Source: Hymenoscyphus infarciens
Taxonomy: Eukaryota; Ascomycota; Leotiomycetes; Helotiales; Helotiaceae
Length of the DNA: 64,000 nt
NCBI GenBank assembly: GCA_001414345.1
Contig: LLCB01000050.1
Location: 1-64,000 of the forward strand
Reading direction: 5' to 3'
Part shown: positions 1 through 11,614 of the stretch, piece by piece
Layout of the letters: each line of letters opens with the position of its first letter
Position numbering within the stretch: position 1 is the first letter of the stretch
Position numbers and translations under genes: made by a program
The notes under the pieces: generated by a model
What the model saw: the letters and a program-made list of their open reading frames with translations, nothing else
The model's database searches: none
What the model was told of the DNA's origin: nothing

Positions 1-1964
1 TAGTTTAAGTAGTATAACTACTTAAACTAGACTTTCTTACTTAAAGAACCTAGTTTAAGTAGTATAACTACTTAAAATAGAGATTCTTTCTAAAAGAACC
101 TAGTTTAAGTAGTATAACTACTTAAACCTTAAACTAGACTTTCTTACTTAAAGAACCTAGTTTAAGTAGTATAACTACTTAAAATAGAGATTCTTTCTAA
201 AAGAACCTAGTTTAAGTAGTATAACTACTTAAACTAGGCTTTCTTACTTAAATAACCTAGTTTAAGTAGTATAAACATAGAAATTATTTCTAAAAGAACC
301 TAGTTTAAGTAGTATAACTACTTAAACTAGGCTTTCTTACTTAAATAACCTAGTTTAAGTAGTATAAACATAGAGATTCTTTATAAAAGGACCTAGTTTA
401 AGTAGTATAACTACTTAAACTAGACTTTCTTACTAAAAGAACCTAGTTTAAGTAGTATAACTACTTAAACTAGGTTTTCTTACTTAAATAACCTAGTTTA
501 AGTAGTATAAACATAGAGATTATCTCTAAAAGGACCTAGTTTAAGTAGTATAACTACTTAAACTAGAAATTATTTCTAAAAGAACCTAGTTTAAGTAGTA
601 TAACTACTTAAACTAGAAATTATTTCTAAAAGAACCTAGTTTAAGTAGTATAACTACTTAAACTAGGCTTTCTTACTTAAATAACCTAGTTTAAGTAGTA
701 TAAAAATAGAAATTATTTCTAAAAGAACCTAGTTTAAGTAGTATAACTACTTAAAATAGAAATTATTTCTAAAAGAACCTAGTTTAAGTAGTATAACTAC
801 TTAAACTAGGTTTTCTTACTTAAATAACCTAGTTTAAGTAGTATAAACATAGAGATTCTTTCTAAAAGGACCTAGTTTAAGTAGTATAACTACTTAAACT
901 AGACTTTCTTACTAAAAGAACCTAGTTTAAGTAGTATAACTACTTAAACTAGAATTTATTTCTAAAAGGACCTAGTTTAAGTAGTATAACTACTTAAACT
1001 AGGCTTTCTTACTTAAATAACCTAGTTTAAGTAGTATAACTACTTAAACTAGGCTTTCTTACTTAAATAACCTAGTTTAAGTAGTATAACTACTTAACCT
1101 AGAAGTTCTTTCTAAAAGAACCTAGTTTAAGTAGTATAACTACTAAAACTAGACTTTCTTACTAAAAGAACCTAGTTTAAGTAGTATAACTACTTAAACT
1201 AGAATTTATTTCTAAAAGGACCTAGTTTAAGTAGTATAACTACTTAAACTAGAAATTATTTCTAAAAGAACCTAGTTTAAGTAGTATAACTACTTAAACT
1301 AGGAATCATTTCTAAAAGAACCTAGTTTAAGTAGTATAACTACTTAAACTAGGCTTTCTTACTTAAATAACCTAGTTTAAGTAGTATAACTACTTAAACT
1401 AGAAGTTATTTCTAAAAGAACCTAGTTTAAGTAGTATAACTAGACTTTCTTACTAAAAGAACCTAGTTTAAGTAGTATAACTACTTAAACTAGAAGTTAT
1501 TTCTAAAAGAACCTAGTTTAAGTAGTATAAATATAGAGATTCTTTCTAAAATAACCTAGTTTAAGTAGTATAACTACTTATAATAGAAGTTCTTACTTAA
1601 ATAACCTAGTTTAAGTAGTTATACTACTTAAAATAGGTATTTTAGAATAGAAGTCTAGTTTAAGTAGCTATACTACTTAAACTAGACTTTCTTACTAAAA
1701 TAACCTAGTTTAAGTAGTATAACTACTTATAATAGAAGTTCTTTCTAAAAAAAAGCTAGTTTAAGTAGTATAGCTACTTAAACTAGACTTCTATTCTAAA
1801 ATACCTATTTTAAGTAGTATAACTACTTATAATAGAAGTTATTTCTAAAAGAACCTAGTTTAAGTAGTATAACTACTTATAATAGAAGTTCTTTCTAAAA
1901 GAAGCTAGTTTAAGTAGTATAACTACCTAAACTAGACTTTCTTTTTAAAATACCTAGTTTAAGT
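1..1964. repeat. Palindromic AT-rich satellite array, ~50-bp unit
   Basis: About 39 head-to-tail units with a usual period of 49-51 bp, running off the left edge of the window. Each unit opens with an inverted repeat: arm ctagtttaagtagt, a 3-base centre (ata), then the complementary arm actacttaaactag. A spacer of roughly 19 bp follows, of two main kinds: a ctttcttact form and an attatttctaaaag form. Some units are shortened and lose the second palindrome arm (for example near 257-290 and 360-385). Similarity fades from about 1600 and the array dissolves by 1964. No ORF is present. The array could be subtelomeric, pericentromeric or simply dispersed; the window cannot tell. Confidence 0.95.
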
Positions 1965-3345
1965 AAATTACTAATCCTTTAGTAGTATTACTAGATAGAA
2001 TTAGAGATCTAAAAGACTTAGCTTTAATATATAGTAGTAGCTATTAAACGTTTTATCTCTAATTCCATCGAGAACCCGGTCCTACGGCGTACGAGTCCTA
2101 TGCCGAGTCCTACGGCGAGTCCTATACAGGGGTTCCGGCCTTGTTATGCCTTGTCCGCGACTTATGACGTGGCCTAACAAAGCCTACAAGGGCAAGTAGG
2201 ACATATGCCAGAGGTGGATACTGTACTCGTGCAGTACTCTGTACGCCTTTTCAAGGAAAGGGGTTTTCGGCTTCTCGCTTTTCCTGATTGCTCATTGCGG
2301 GAACTGCAGTACACTCCAGGTTTCTGCTTTCCAGCTCTGTCGCTTATTTGCCAGTCCATACCAAAAAGCTAAATTGGCCCATCTCTTACTTACATGACGT
2401 CGATCAAGAATGGAACGGGCGTGATAAGATCCGCTTCAAGGGTGCCACGCTCTTCAATTAAGAAAAAAGGAGGTCGTGCACGAGTGTTGCGTGCGGATGT
2501 GTGGGGATACTAGTAAGGGTTGAAGCTGGCTGTCAATGTTGGCCAATTGTATCAACAAGTCTTGGTTACTCGTAATCATCTCGAACAAAATGATAGGCTA
2601 ACATTATTGTTGAGCTACGCGAACTCTTAGTCTGTACTCTAGTAAAGGCAAGGTACATCCCATAACTAGTAAAACCCACGCTCGGCTGGGTACTCGGTAC
2701 TCGTACTAGGCTTCAGTTGTCTCAGCACAGGTGCTGAGAAGCCTTCAAGCCACATTGTAGCCTAACTCAGTCGTCCAATACTCGTCATCTAATTATCTAA
2801 TTTACCAGTTACGAGATTTCATGCTTCACATCTTGACACAGTTTACAAAAAAGATAATATTATCAATTCAAGAAAGTTTTTCGTAGCGTTCGTCCACATC
2901 GCGTACCTCCGTGTAACTGAATCCCGAGGAATTGACGATCCTCCGAGCGTAGCGTCTCCACTAAACAAACGCCTTACGCGGAATCTACGACCACCGAAAT
3001 TAATTAGGAATTGAAGAACCTCGGGGCGCTCCACTTGGATTTACTTTGTTTTCAGAGTTAGAAGTAAGTTGAGGAGGGAGCCAATACCGGCCAGTGCGAG
3101 CCTATCTTTCTTTCTCATGAACCGTGGCAAATCGCGGTGCTATTTAAAGAAAGTGGACTCGCCAAGCTCCGACCCCCAACTTTTGCTTCCCTCTAGAGTC
3201 CAGTCCATTACACCACCGCCCATGAGAAACAAGACGAACAATTGCTTCACATTTTGCTGATCGTTTTTCCATTTCGTCCACCAATCCAAGCCATGCACTC
3301 GTCTCCGCCTGCCTTCTCAAACAAACGTGTAATAGTACGGCCATC
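1965..3345. other. Spacer between satellite and pol iota gene
   Basis: Composition returns to normal after about 2040. A short imperfect repeat of gagtcctacggc-like units lies at 2080-2130. Only short, uncharacteristic reading frames occur. The last few hundred bases should hold the promoter and 5' leader of the downstream polymerase gene; I see no distinctive element. Confidence 0.6.
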
Positions 3346-5597
3346 ATGACACAGATGACAGTTGCCAGGAACGACAGGAGGATTATAATTCACTTTGTTA
3401 GCTCAGCCCCAATTTCGCGCCTCTGGATGAGATGAGGACGTGGCTTCCCAGGCCCAATTCTAACAGATCCAACCCCAATCTAGGATTATGATGCTTTCTA
3501 TGCCTCCGTCTTCGAAAACGAAAATCCGTCTTTGAAGTCAATGGCTTTGGTGAGATAAAATGAACACCCAAAATAGACGCAAACTAACGACTCCCGTAAA
3601 AAAAAAAAGGCCGTGCAACAGGTACCGATATTCCTCCATCTTTCACATCCTCTAGGTCGTTGATGCCAGTCTAGAAACAAATAATTGTACGAAACTTTAT
3701 TTTCCAAATGAAGTGTTCTTCGCGAGTTAATTATAGCATCAATAGGTCACCTGTAATTACGAGGCCCGAAGACGTGGGCTACAGAAGCTTCAGCTCATCA
3801 CCGAAGCTAAAAAGATCGTACCTGACGTCGTGATTGTCCTCGGCGAGGAACTAGGACGCTTTCGTGATGCCTCGAAAACTTTATACAAATTCTTGGCTAG
3901 CTTCACGTGGAGCGGAAAGGTTGAGAGACTTGGTTTTGATGAGGTCTGGATGGTGTGTATTTTCGGAATAGTCTCTTCCAACGCCGGCGAGGTTTTGGGA
4001 ACCATGAAGCATTTCCTTCAGTCATCATACATTCAAAACCAAGCTGACTATTTGATTCCAACTGCAGGATGTGACCGATTTAGTCGATTACAACCAGGCT
4101 TTACTAAATCCGAACGATATGACCCACTCGTTCTTCCAACTGAAGCGGGACGACCCAACTATCGGGTTTTCCTATAATGCGACAGGAATTGCCGGCCATT
4201 CGTTTCCTGATCCGCAGCAAAGCTCAATAAGCACCCTCATCTCACCGACTCTCGACCCGAGAGATGACTTGATGACACGTCTCATGTTGGGTTCGCATTT
4301 AGCACAGCACATCAGAATAGGTCTCGAGCAAGACCAAGGCTACACCTCTACAGTAGGCATCTCAACAAATAAAATATTGAGCAAGCTAGTGGGTAACCTC
4401 TACAAACCCAAGGATCAGACGACTCTGTTACCACCATATGTGAGCGCAAACAAGACCACCTCGCCGACCTCTAGTGACGAGGCCCAATGTCAGAGTAATG
4501 TATCTCTATTTTTAGACAGCCACGATATTGGAAAGTTGCCGGGGATCGGGTTCAAGATGTCACAACGTATTCGCAACCACATCTTATCACGTCCAGCTGA
4601 GTTCGAAGTCGGGCTCATCTATGGAGGAACCAAAGAGTCAGTTACTGTTCGCGATGTTCGTCTCTTTCCCGGTATGGGACCAGAGTTGTTGGAGAAGATC
4701 CTTGGTGGTCCAGGTACTGAACGAGGTATCGGCGGGAAAGCGTGGAACATCATCAATGGAATCGATGACACAGAAGTCCAACAAGCTAGGAAAATTCCTT
4801 CTCAGATCAGCATTGAGGATTCTTACATACGTTTGGACACTATGTCCGAAGTGCTAAAAGAGCTTCGCATGTTAGCCACCAGTTTGATCAAGAGAATGCA
4901 CACCGATCTTCTTGAAGACGATGATGATCCCGATTCAGCTGGCACAAAACGATGGTTAGCACATCCAAAAACCCTTCGGCTTTCAACCAGACCACGACCA
5001 CCCCAGAACTCGGATGGCACAGCGACCCGATCCTTCAATCGAATCTCAAGATCCGGACCCCTCCCAAATTTCATCTTTAACCTCAAGGAAAGCATCGACG
5101 CCACTGTCGAGAAATTGGTCCAAGTTGCACTCATCCCCATGTTTCGCAGACTTCACCCCCAGCAGAGCGGCTGGAACCTCAGCCTTATGAATATTGCTGT
5201 CACGAATTTGGTCGAAACAGCTAGCGAGGATGGAAAAGGAGGCGGGAGAGATATCGGTAAGATGTTCAAGAGACAAGAGTCAGTGTTGAAAGAGTGGAAG
5301 GTTGAGGATCGGGATGTTCCTCCGAATTCTATTTTGGAACCGGAGGTTGATGCGGGATATATCGATGACGATGTTCCTATGACAGCGGGTGATGAGGACC
5401 CAACATTGGTAGATGGTGACATCCATACAACAGGATCGGAAGACATGCTTCCTCAGACTCAAAATACTTTCATCTCGGATCCATGGGATGATGATGAGGA
5501 TGAAGATGAGAATAGGGAGATGTGTGGTGTTTGCAAGGCAGTCATGCCAGCTTTTGCGATGGCTGCCCATCAACGCTATCATGACCTTGAAGAATGA
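3346..5597 (+). CDS. Y-family translesion DNA polymerase iota-like
   Basis: Predicted translesion polymerase that copies past damaged bases in the nucleus. Model: exons 3346-3396, 3484-3549, 3610-3621, 3675-3686, 3746-3952 and 4068-5597, giving 625 residues. All introns are GT-AG and every junction keeps the frame and the conserved family text. Seen: the palm motif around DYDAFYAS (residues 18-25), the NYEARRRGL fingers segment (about 51-59), the second acidic pair in LGFDE (D112, E113), the TVGIS region, a helix-hairpin-helix-like LPGIG stretch, a little-finger domain, an acidic linker, and a C-terminal Cys-x2-Cys ... His-x3-His zinc finger (about 601-620) like the ubiquitin-binding UBZ of this family. 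The start is the first ATG in frame with the first conserved block. Exons 3 and 4 are only 12 bases each. DinB/kappa or eta are less likely because the motif spelling is iota-like. Confidence 0.9.
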
Positions 5598-8500
5598 AAG
5601 AAATATGCCATTACGCTTCTACCGTCAAGTCGTAAGTCAGTGATATCAAATTCCTCAACCCATGCTCAGTTGCCTATGGAGTCCATTGATTTTCCCCCTG
5701 CATTCGACGCTTCGAGTTTTCTGGACTCGTTTAAATTTACGGTTCTCGCAATTATCTCTACACGCAAGGACTATTGAGTGAAGGTGGGCCAACGGAAAAT
5801 ACGTGAAGATTGAGCCCACGTAACTTTGAGCCCTGATCCGATTCTCCAAAGAGATCAATATAAGTACCCTTGTACCCTTCACCGACACACTTCTAGATAT
5901 CCACTTTGAAATCACGGGAAGATGGGGAGGTGTTAAGTGATAGAACATAGGTTCCGTACAAGAATAATAACACGCAAGTGATAGGGCCAAGATCTCCTTA
6001 CAAGCAGTTTTTCCTACTCTTTTATCAAGCACAAACCTATCTTCATCCAAACGAATTTTTGATATTGACAATAAATTAGAAACCGAAGGTACTAAGCTGC
6101 CAGATCATGATCTTTCACTCTAATTTGTTGAGAAGCTCCATAAGAGGTAGCTGTGACTGAACGAAGGTCTCAAAAGCAAATTTTTTCTGTGAAGTCAGGC
6201 CATTTGCTTCTCTGTACTTCGTTGAACCTCGTTCTAGTTATTTTATTTCATGACTCTACCGATGATGAGTAGATTCGCTCTCAATGAGAACAAATCCCTC
6301 GCTTCAAAGCTTCAACTCTGAATCCGAAGCAAATACAAGACTCTATAAAGCCCTTGATACCTCCTAACTTCCCGGATTCATTAACTACTGACAAAAATCT
6401 CCAGATAAAGTCCTTGTTCAAGTAAGAAAAAAAACTGGGAGGCACGAGACCTACCCATTGGTTATGTATACCTTTAAGATATTGCCGAGGACTGACTACC
6501 GAGGCGACTACGATTTGGATTTCCATCCAGGAGAACAGAAACGATGCTAGTAGCTACAATATGAAACTTTTGCTGAAAGGGGGATAAACGGTTTATCCCC
6601 CTTTGTAAAAATATAGTGTAAAAAGGTCGAGCTATTGGTGGGCAACCTGTAAATAGCTTGAAATTCGCTTCGTGGGCTATTGGTAGGTTACCTACTTATA
6701 CTCACATCTTGTAGAAATATCTTTTAAAAATGTTGAGCTATCTTTAGGGCACTTACTGATTACCACGTCTTGTATAAATTTATGGTAAAAGAATATTAGG
6801 CGATTCTCTATTCACAGAACAACAAAGAGAAGATAAGGTGGAATTGAAGGACTAGTATATGTGTTACGACAGTGAAGCCCTGGTGGAGCGTGACGACTTA
6901 AGACTGCCAACATCCATGTGCTGTCCTAAGTTAGCAAGAAGATACTTTGCTACATAGCAACCGAAAAGGGAAACATGTCCACAAATGTGACGACTGCGTC
7001 TGAGACACAACTGGTCACTAAGCGATGCAAATGTTTTATCGAGTAGCATGTAGAAGGGTTACGTTGGAATTAAACACGAGATAGAGCAAGAGTCTATAGT
7101 AAGATTCTACTAGATTGTGCTAGATCTTAGCGAAGAATTTTGTTCTGTTGGATGGAAAGACTGGAAATCTTACATCTACTTCGCTTACCTAGAGCAGAAT
7201 ATTCTAAGTTTTCATCGCCTCAACGAATAATTTCCAGGTACGCCTCGCCATTTTTGCAGTGCTTAGCTTGAACCTAATTTTATTGTGATGAATCATTGGT
7301 CTCAGGAGGCCACTGAGAGCTCTTAGAGCTCTTATGCTAAGTAACTTAATATAAGAACTTTTGAGATCATGCTCCACATAACCACTTGTGTTTAGCGGTG
7401 TACTCAAGATACGATTTAGCGAGTCAATTCTTTTGTTGTATTGTGGATAAAAGGTCTTGAAGTGAAACGTGAGTAGAAAATTGAAGTAGTGAGGTGATGG
7501 AAATACGAATGCGAAAGTACAATGAGCTGAGACGTAATCATCAAATAGAAGATCAGTTATGAAGAAACGTTGAGCAAACCTTGTACATGCGGACCCGCTT
7601 GACCCATGTTTGGATCCGGCCTAAGAAGGCCCCAAGTGACAATTTACAAAGCAACGCCATATTCTATTCTCCGGCCGGAGGCACCATGAATTGGGAATCT
7701 TACCCCTGTTTCAAATGTTCATCTGAATTAGTTCTCAAAATGGCAGCAACTCTAATCTCGACAAGAAAAATACTAGAGTGGTATATCCTCTTATTCTTCG
7801 TGGAATTCTTTCACCCTCTTACAATTAAAGTAAGTTCATCTCTTCGGAACTTTACTTCCGGAAATTTTATATCCTCTTCTAGTCGAACGCCATTCAAATC
7901 TTCGAGTAACCTACCCCTGTGCTTTCCTCTTCCCCTTGCCATTTTATGCCTAGCTAAACCAGAAAGTTAGTAGAAGTGAATCTTTTTGTTGAATCATTTA
8001 GAAGTAGTAAACCAAAGACTATGTAAAAACTCAGTTCTCTAATTCACGCTCTCGTAGTTTCAACATCAATACAATAGCAGACTTGAACAGTTTGTTAAGG
8101 CCAAATCTTTTGGAATTAACGTAAACTGCGAGACGAAATTCGCATCAAAAAGCGAGGAAAGACAAGATATATAAGCACGTTAATTACTACTCCAGTAGAA
8201 TCATTGATGACGACAACGCCTAGTAGTTCCAAACTTAGTGCGATGGAGCATATAACCTGCGTTCAGCGAGAGACACTTGCTTCTCCAAACCCTACCGGCC
8301 ACCAATCTGCCACAACCTCTACTGTCACACATCTAGAATTATCAATTGCGCCTTCTCCTGCGAGCTTCTCCCCACTATCCCTTTAGTTCCGACCCCACCG
8401 TCAGAACGCCGGCCCTTGGTGCATATTACCGCTCTTCACCAAAGCCAGAGCCAATAACGTGCCAGAGTATAAGGGAGGAAGTTGGATAGGATCTAGGAGT

Positions 8501-8659
8501 GGGACTTTACCCTTGAGAATGCTACGGAATCGCTGTTCAGGAGTGCGCTCCGCAGGTTTCTCTATAGCAGGAATAGGGGGCGATGTAGTTAAGGGGTTCT
8601 TTTGCAATCTAGCCTACTGTTATTATAAGCCTAGGAAGTTGTCTCTTCTAGACCTAAGG
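5598..8659. other. Long spacer without a convincing gene
   Basis: About 3 kb of moderate-AT sequence. All frames on both strands are short (60-140 codons) and none shows a domain or conserved start context. Near 6600-6790 three decayed repeats of the form cttgtanaaatat followed by a gagctat-like stretch can be aligned by eye, suggesting an old, unclassified repeat. The frame at 8401-8607 (-) has a protein-like composition but no upstream exon or recognisable domain. Confidence 0.5.
6576..6604. repeat. 29-bp perfect palindrome
   Basis: Two 14-base arms (aaagggggataaac and its exact reverse complement) flank a single central g. It is isolated in the spacer. It could be a hairpin, the fused ends of a lost inverted-repeat element, or chance; nothing nearby decides. 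Confidence 0.85.
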
Positions 8660-8667
8660 GGTGTGTC

Positions 8668-9363
8668 TAGGTCTGCACAACGAATAGATGAATAAAATAT
8701 TAATTATTCATCATAAATATTAAATAAATATATAATATTCGAGCGATTATTCAAGCGATAAGAGCTTAAATAAATATATTACGAATAGTTTCTATTCATT
8801 AAGCTTAATATCCGCCCCCTAGGTCTTAGTATAGAGGGTTCGTATAAGTTGAATTTTACTCCCTTTTTATATATATATTTAAACACAACTAAACTATAAA
8901 TTCACTTACTTTTAATTATTATTAATAGATTACTATCGTCTCTACTCTTTATCACTTATATTATATAAAATAGGGTATTATATCAAAGGGTATTACATAA
9001 CATCTCACTTTCTAAAAAAAATTATATACGTAACCTTTAAACTAAGGTTTTAACGTCGAAAGAGTCTAAAGGCTCCACCCTTTTCACCTCATTTAATAAT
9101 TTATCTACTTTTTAGCCTAGAAACGAGCCTAATCGAGATAACGAAAGCAACTAAAGTAGATAATTTCAAGGGATTTTCATATATATTTAGATAAGTGAGA
9201 AACTATACTAAACGGGTAGAGAATATAGAATATTCATGAATAAACAAGTAATATTTACACCTCAAACGCTTCTTATTCTTAAATAATTCAAAGGGTATTT
9301 TATCCGTGGAAAATCGTGAATATTCTGAATATATTCCTAGCTTTTATTCGTTGTGCAGACCTA
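8668..9363. mobile_element. hAT-like non-autonomous TIR element (MITE), 696 bp
   Basis: Both ends carry the 19-base inverted repeat taggtctgcacaacgaata. The flanks are identical 8-bp direct repeats, ggtgtgtc at 8660-8667 and again at 9364-9371. An 8-bp target duplication is the hallmark of hAT-superfamily transposition (established knowledge), and a T/CAG-type terminus fits. The interior is AT-rich and has no open frame, so any movement would need transposase from elsewhere. The left flank and target site have normal composition, while the AT-rich interior looks RIP-affected. Confidence 0.9.
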
Positions 9364-9598
9364 GGTGTGTCACGCGGAAATAGGGTCACATGACACCCCA
9401 TTTCCCCTGTATATGTAGTAGAGTTTTCACTAAGGCTTCTTAGAGCGTTTTCAACCCAAAAATATATTATAATACTAAATAAGAGAGATATACTACTAAA
9501 GAGTTTTATAAAAGTTAGTATAGAGCTAAATAAATAGAGAGATAATATATACTAATTCTATTTTATAGATAAAGATTCTTAATATTTCTTTTTCTTAA

Positions 9599-10744
9599 GA
9601 GCCTATTTAGCTTATATAAATTATTTAAATATATACATATAGATATCTAACGAGATGCTCTAAAAAGTAACCTTATATAAGTTAGTATATATTATTAATT
9701 ATTTCTTTATATACTAAGTAATCGTTTAAATCGTAGTATATATATTAGTATATATAAGTACTAGGTAGTAGTAGAAATAAAAGATATATATTAACTTTTA
9801 AAGATTTATATCTATAGAGATTTGATTCTTTTTTTAATAATATATATTATATTTTTATATATACTAAGATATACGAGATTAAACGAGGGATTTATATTAC
9901 TTTTAAATATATATACTAAACACTTCTAGGTATTAAGATAAGGAAGAATATCTTACTAAATTAGAATATAATAGAAGAGGAAGAATAATTATAAAAGAAG
10001 GATTAGAGTAGCTAGGAATACTAAAAAGAAGAGCTAGAAAGAGAGAGAAGAGTAAGAAATATAGAATAGAATAGTGTTTTTGGTTTCCTATTCTAGCCTA
10101 GCCTAGAGGTCAGGCTAGGCTAGGCTAAGTAAACCTTTATTAATAAATTAATAAATATATAGTAAATAAAATACTAAAAAGAACTATAGACCGTGTTCTA
10201 GTAGTACTTAACTCTCTTTTATCTAATAAACAAGTTATTTATAACTAGTGTTACTTATTATATACTTATAAGTAGAAAAACCCGGAGTTTACCTAGACTA
10301 AAGGAAAATATCTAGAAAGTACTAAGAGGCGAGAAAAGCTAATTCACTAGAATAGAAGTAGCTAGAAGAGAAAGAGTATCTCTAAATAAAACGTTAAATA
10401 AGTTAGTTTATAAAGAGGCGGAGATAGTACTAACTACTCTCTAGTTATCACTTACTTACTTTACGTACTTCTACTAAACTATAATAGAATAATATATAAA
10501 CCTTTCTATTCTCTCTACTAGATATAGAAAGGAAATTAGCTCTATATAGAATTAGAAGAGATAAGTGTATTAAAAGCTAGAGATAGGATATAATAGACTA
10601 GGAGCGCTTAAAAGAGAGAATATAATAAGAAAGAATACTCTTAAAAGTAAGAAAAGGCATAGATAAGAACTTTTAGAAAGAATAGAAGTGTTAATCTAGC
10701 TAGGAAAATAAAAACGCTAAGATATATACGAGCTAAATAGACTC
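9599..10744 (-). mobile_element. TWA-flanked TIR element (Harbinger-like), enlarged copy
   Basis: Starts with gagcctatttagct and ends with the complementary agctaaatagactc, with taa on both outer sides (9596-9598 and 10745-10747). It is a reverse-orientation member of the family also seen at 20153, 36304, 53253 and 58081. The first 325 bases align with the right part of those copies; then alignment stops near 9923 and resumes only at the far terminus near 10715. About 790 bp of unrelated AT-rich sequence is therefore inserted, or this is a longer relative. It contains a short gcctagcctag / ctaggctaggc inverted motif near 10100. Confidence 0.65.
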
Positions 10745-11423
10745 TAAATAATATATATATTTAAAATACTCTATTCTATACTTTTGTCTTCTAGTTATTA
10801 GAAATTTCTTTAATATAAGATAAGTTTTAAAGCTTCTATCTAGTCTACTAAGAAAGCTTTTATATTCTCCTTTTTTAGAGTATTATACTTCTTTATTTAT
10901 TTCTTTTTATAAGTATTCTAAAGTTATTTAATTAAAAGGCTTATAAAGTTAATAGAAAGAGCTACTTCTTCTACTTTAATAGCTTTTTATTTATATCTCT
11001 CTATTTCTTTATCTTTAAAGTTAATATTCTCTAAGTTAAACTTTCTCTTTCTAAAGCTTTTAATTTTAATTAAATAATCTTAAGACTTATTAAAAGTTAT
11101 ATAAATATCTATATCTATAAAGAACTTTTAATTAAAAGTAGCTAATTATAATAAAGCTTCTTCTAAATCTTAATAATAATATATATAACTATTACTTACT
11201 TTTAAAAAACTATCTACTTTTCTATATATCTTAGCTTCTCTTTTTTTTATATTATTTTATATTTATAAATAGCTAGCTATTTTAAATTACTAATACTTAT
11301 ATACTAAAGGTATTAATATCTAATGTTTATATATAGAAGAGAGTAAGATTTAGATATAGTATATCTAGCTTTTTAGCTCTTATTATTTAGTATTAGCTAT
11401 ATTAGATAAGTCTCGGTTCTTAT

Positions 11424-11614
11424 TATAATAGTCCTCTATAAATATATAAAGAGAGTGCTTATAGAATAGTACCTAATATTAAGAAAAACTAAACTAAAGA
11501 GAAAAGCGAAGAGTATAGACACTCTAGCTTTATTTATATATATTAAGCGAAGCCTTAGTAAAGCCTTAGACTAACCTGGTTATGTAAGTAACGTATATAA
11601 CTAGGACTATTATA
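11424..11614 (-). repeat. LTR of the gypsy element (downstream, 3' LTR)
   Basis: 191 bp, same length as its partner at 17033-17223. Differences between the pair are mostly C/T and G/A transitions. Termini tataatag ... ctattata are the 8-base inverted ends. Confidence 0.92.

Noticed and set aside
1..1964. CRISPR-like array: palindromic repeat with regular spacers
   Set aside because: The spacers are themselves repeated and fall into two families, there are no cas genes, and the surrounding genes are eukaryotic with introns.
7581..7970. 129-codon plus-strand frame as a gene
   Set aside because: No domain, unlikely composition, no conserved start context and no neighbouring exons.
8401..8607. 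68-codon minus-strand frame as a gene or gene relic
   Set aside because: Protein-like in places but isolated; no upstream exon or recognisable family. Kept only as a remark in the spacer entry.
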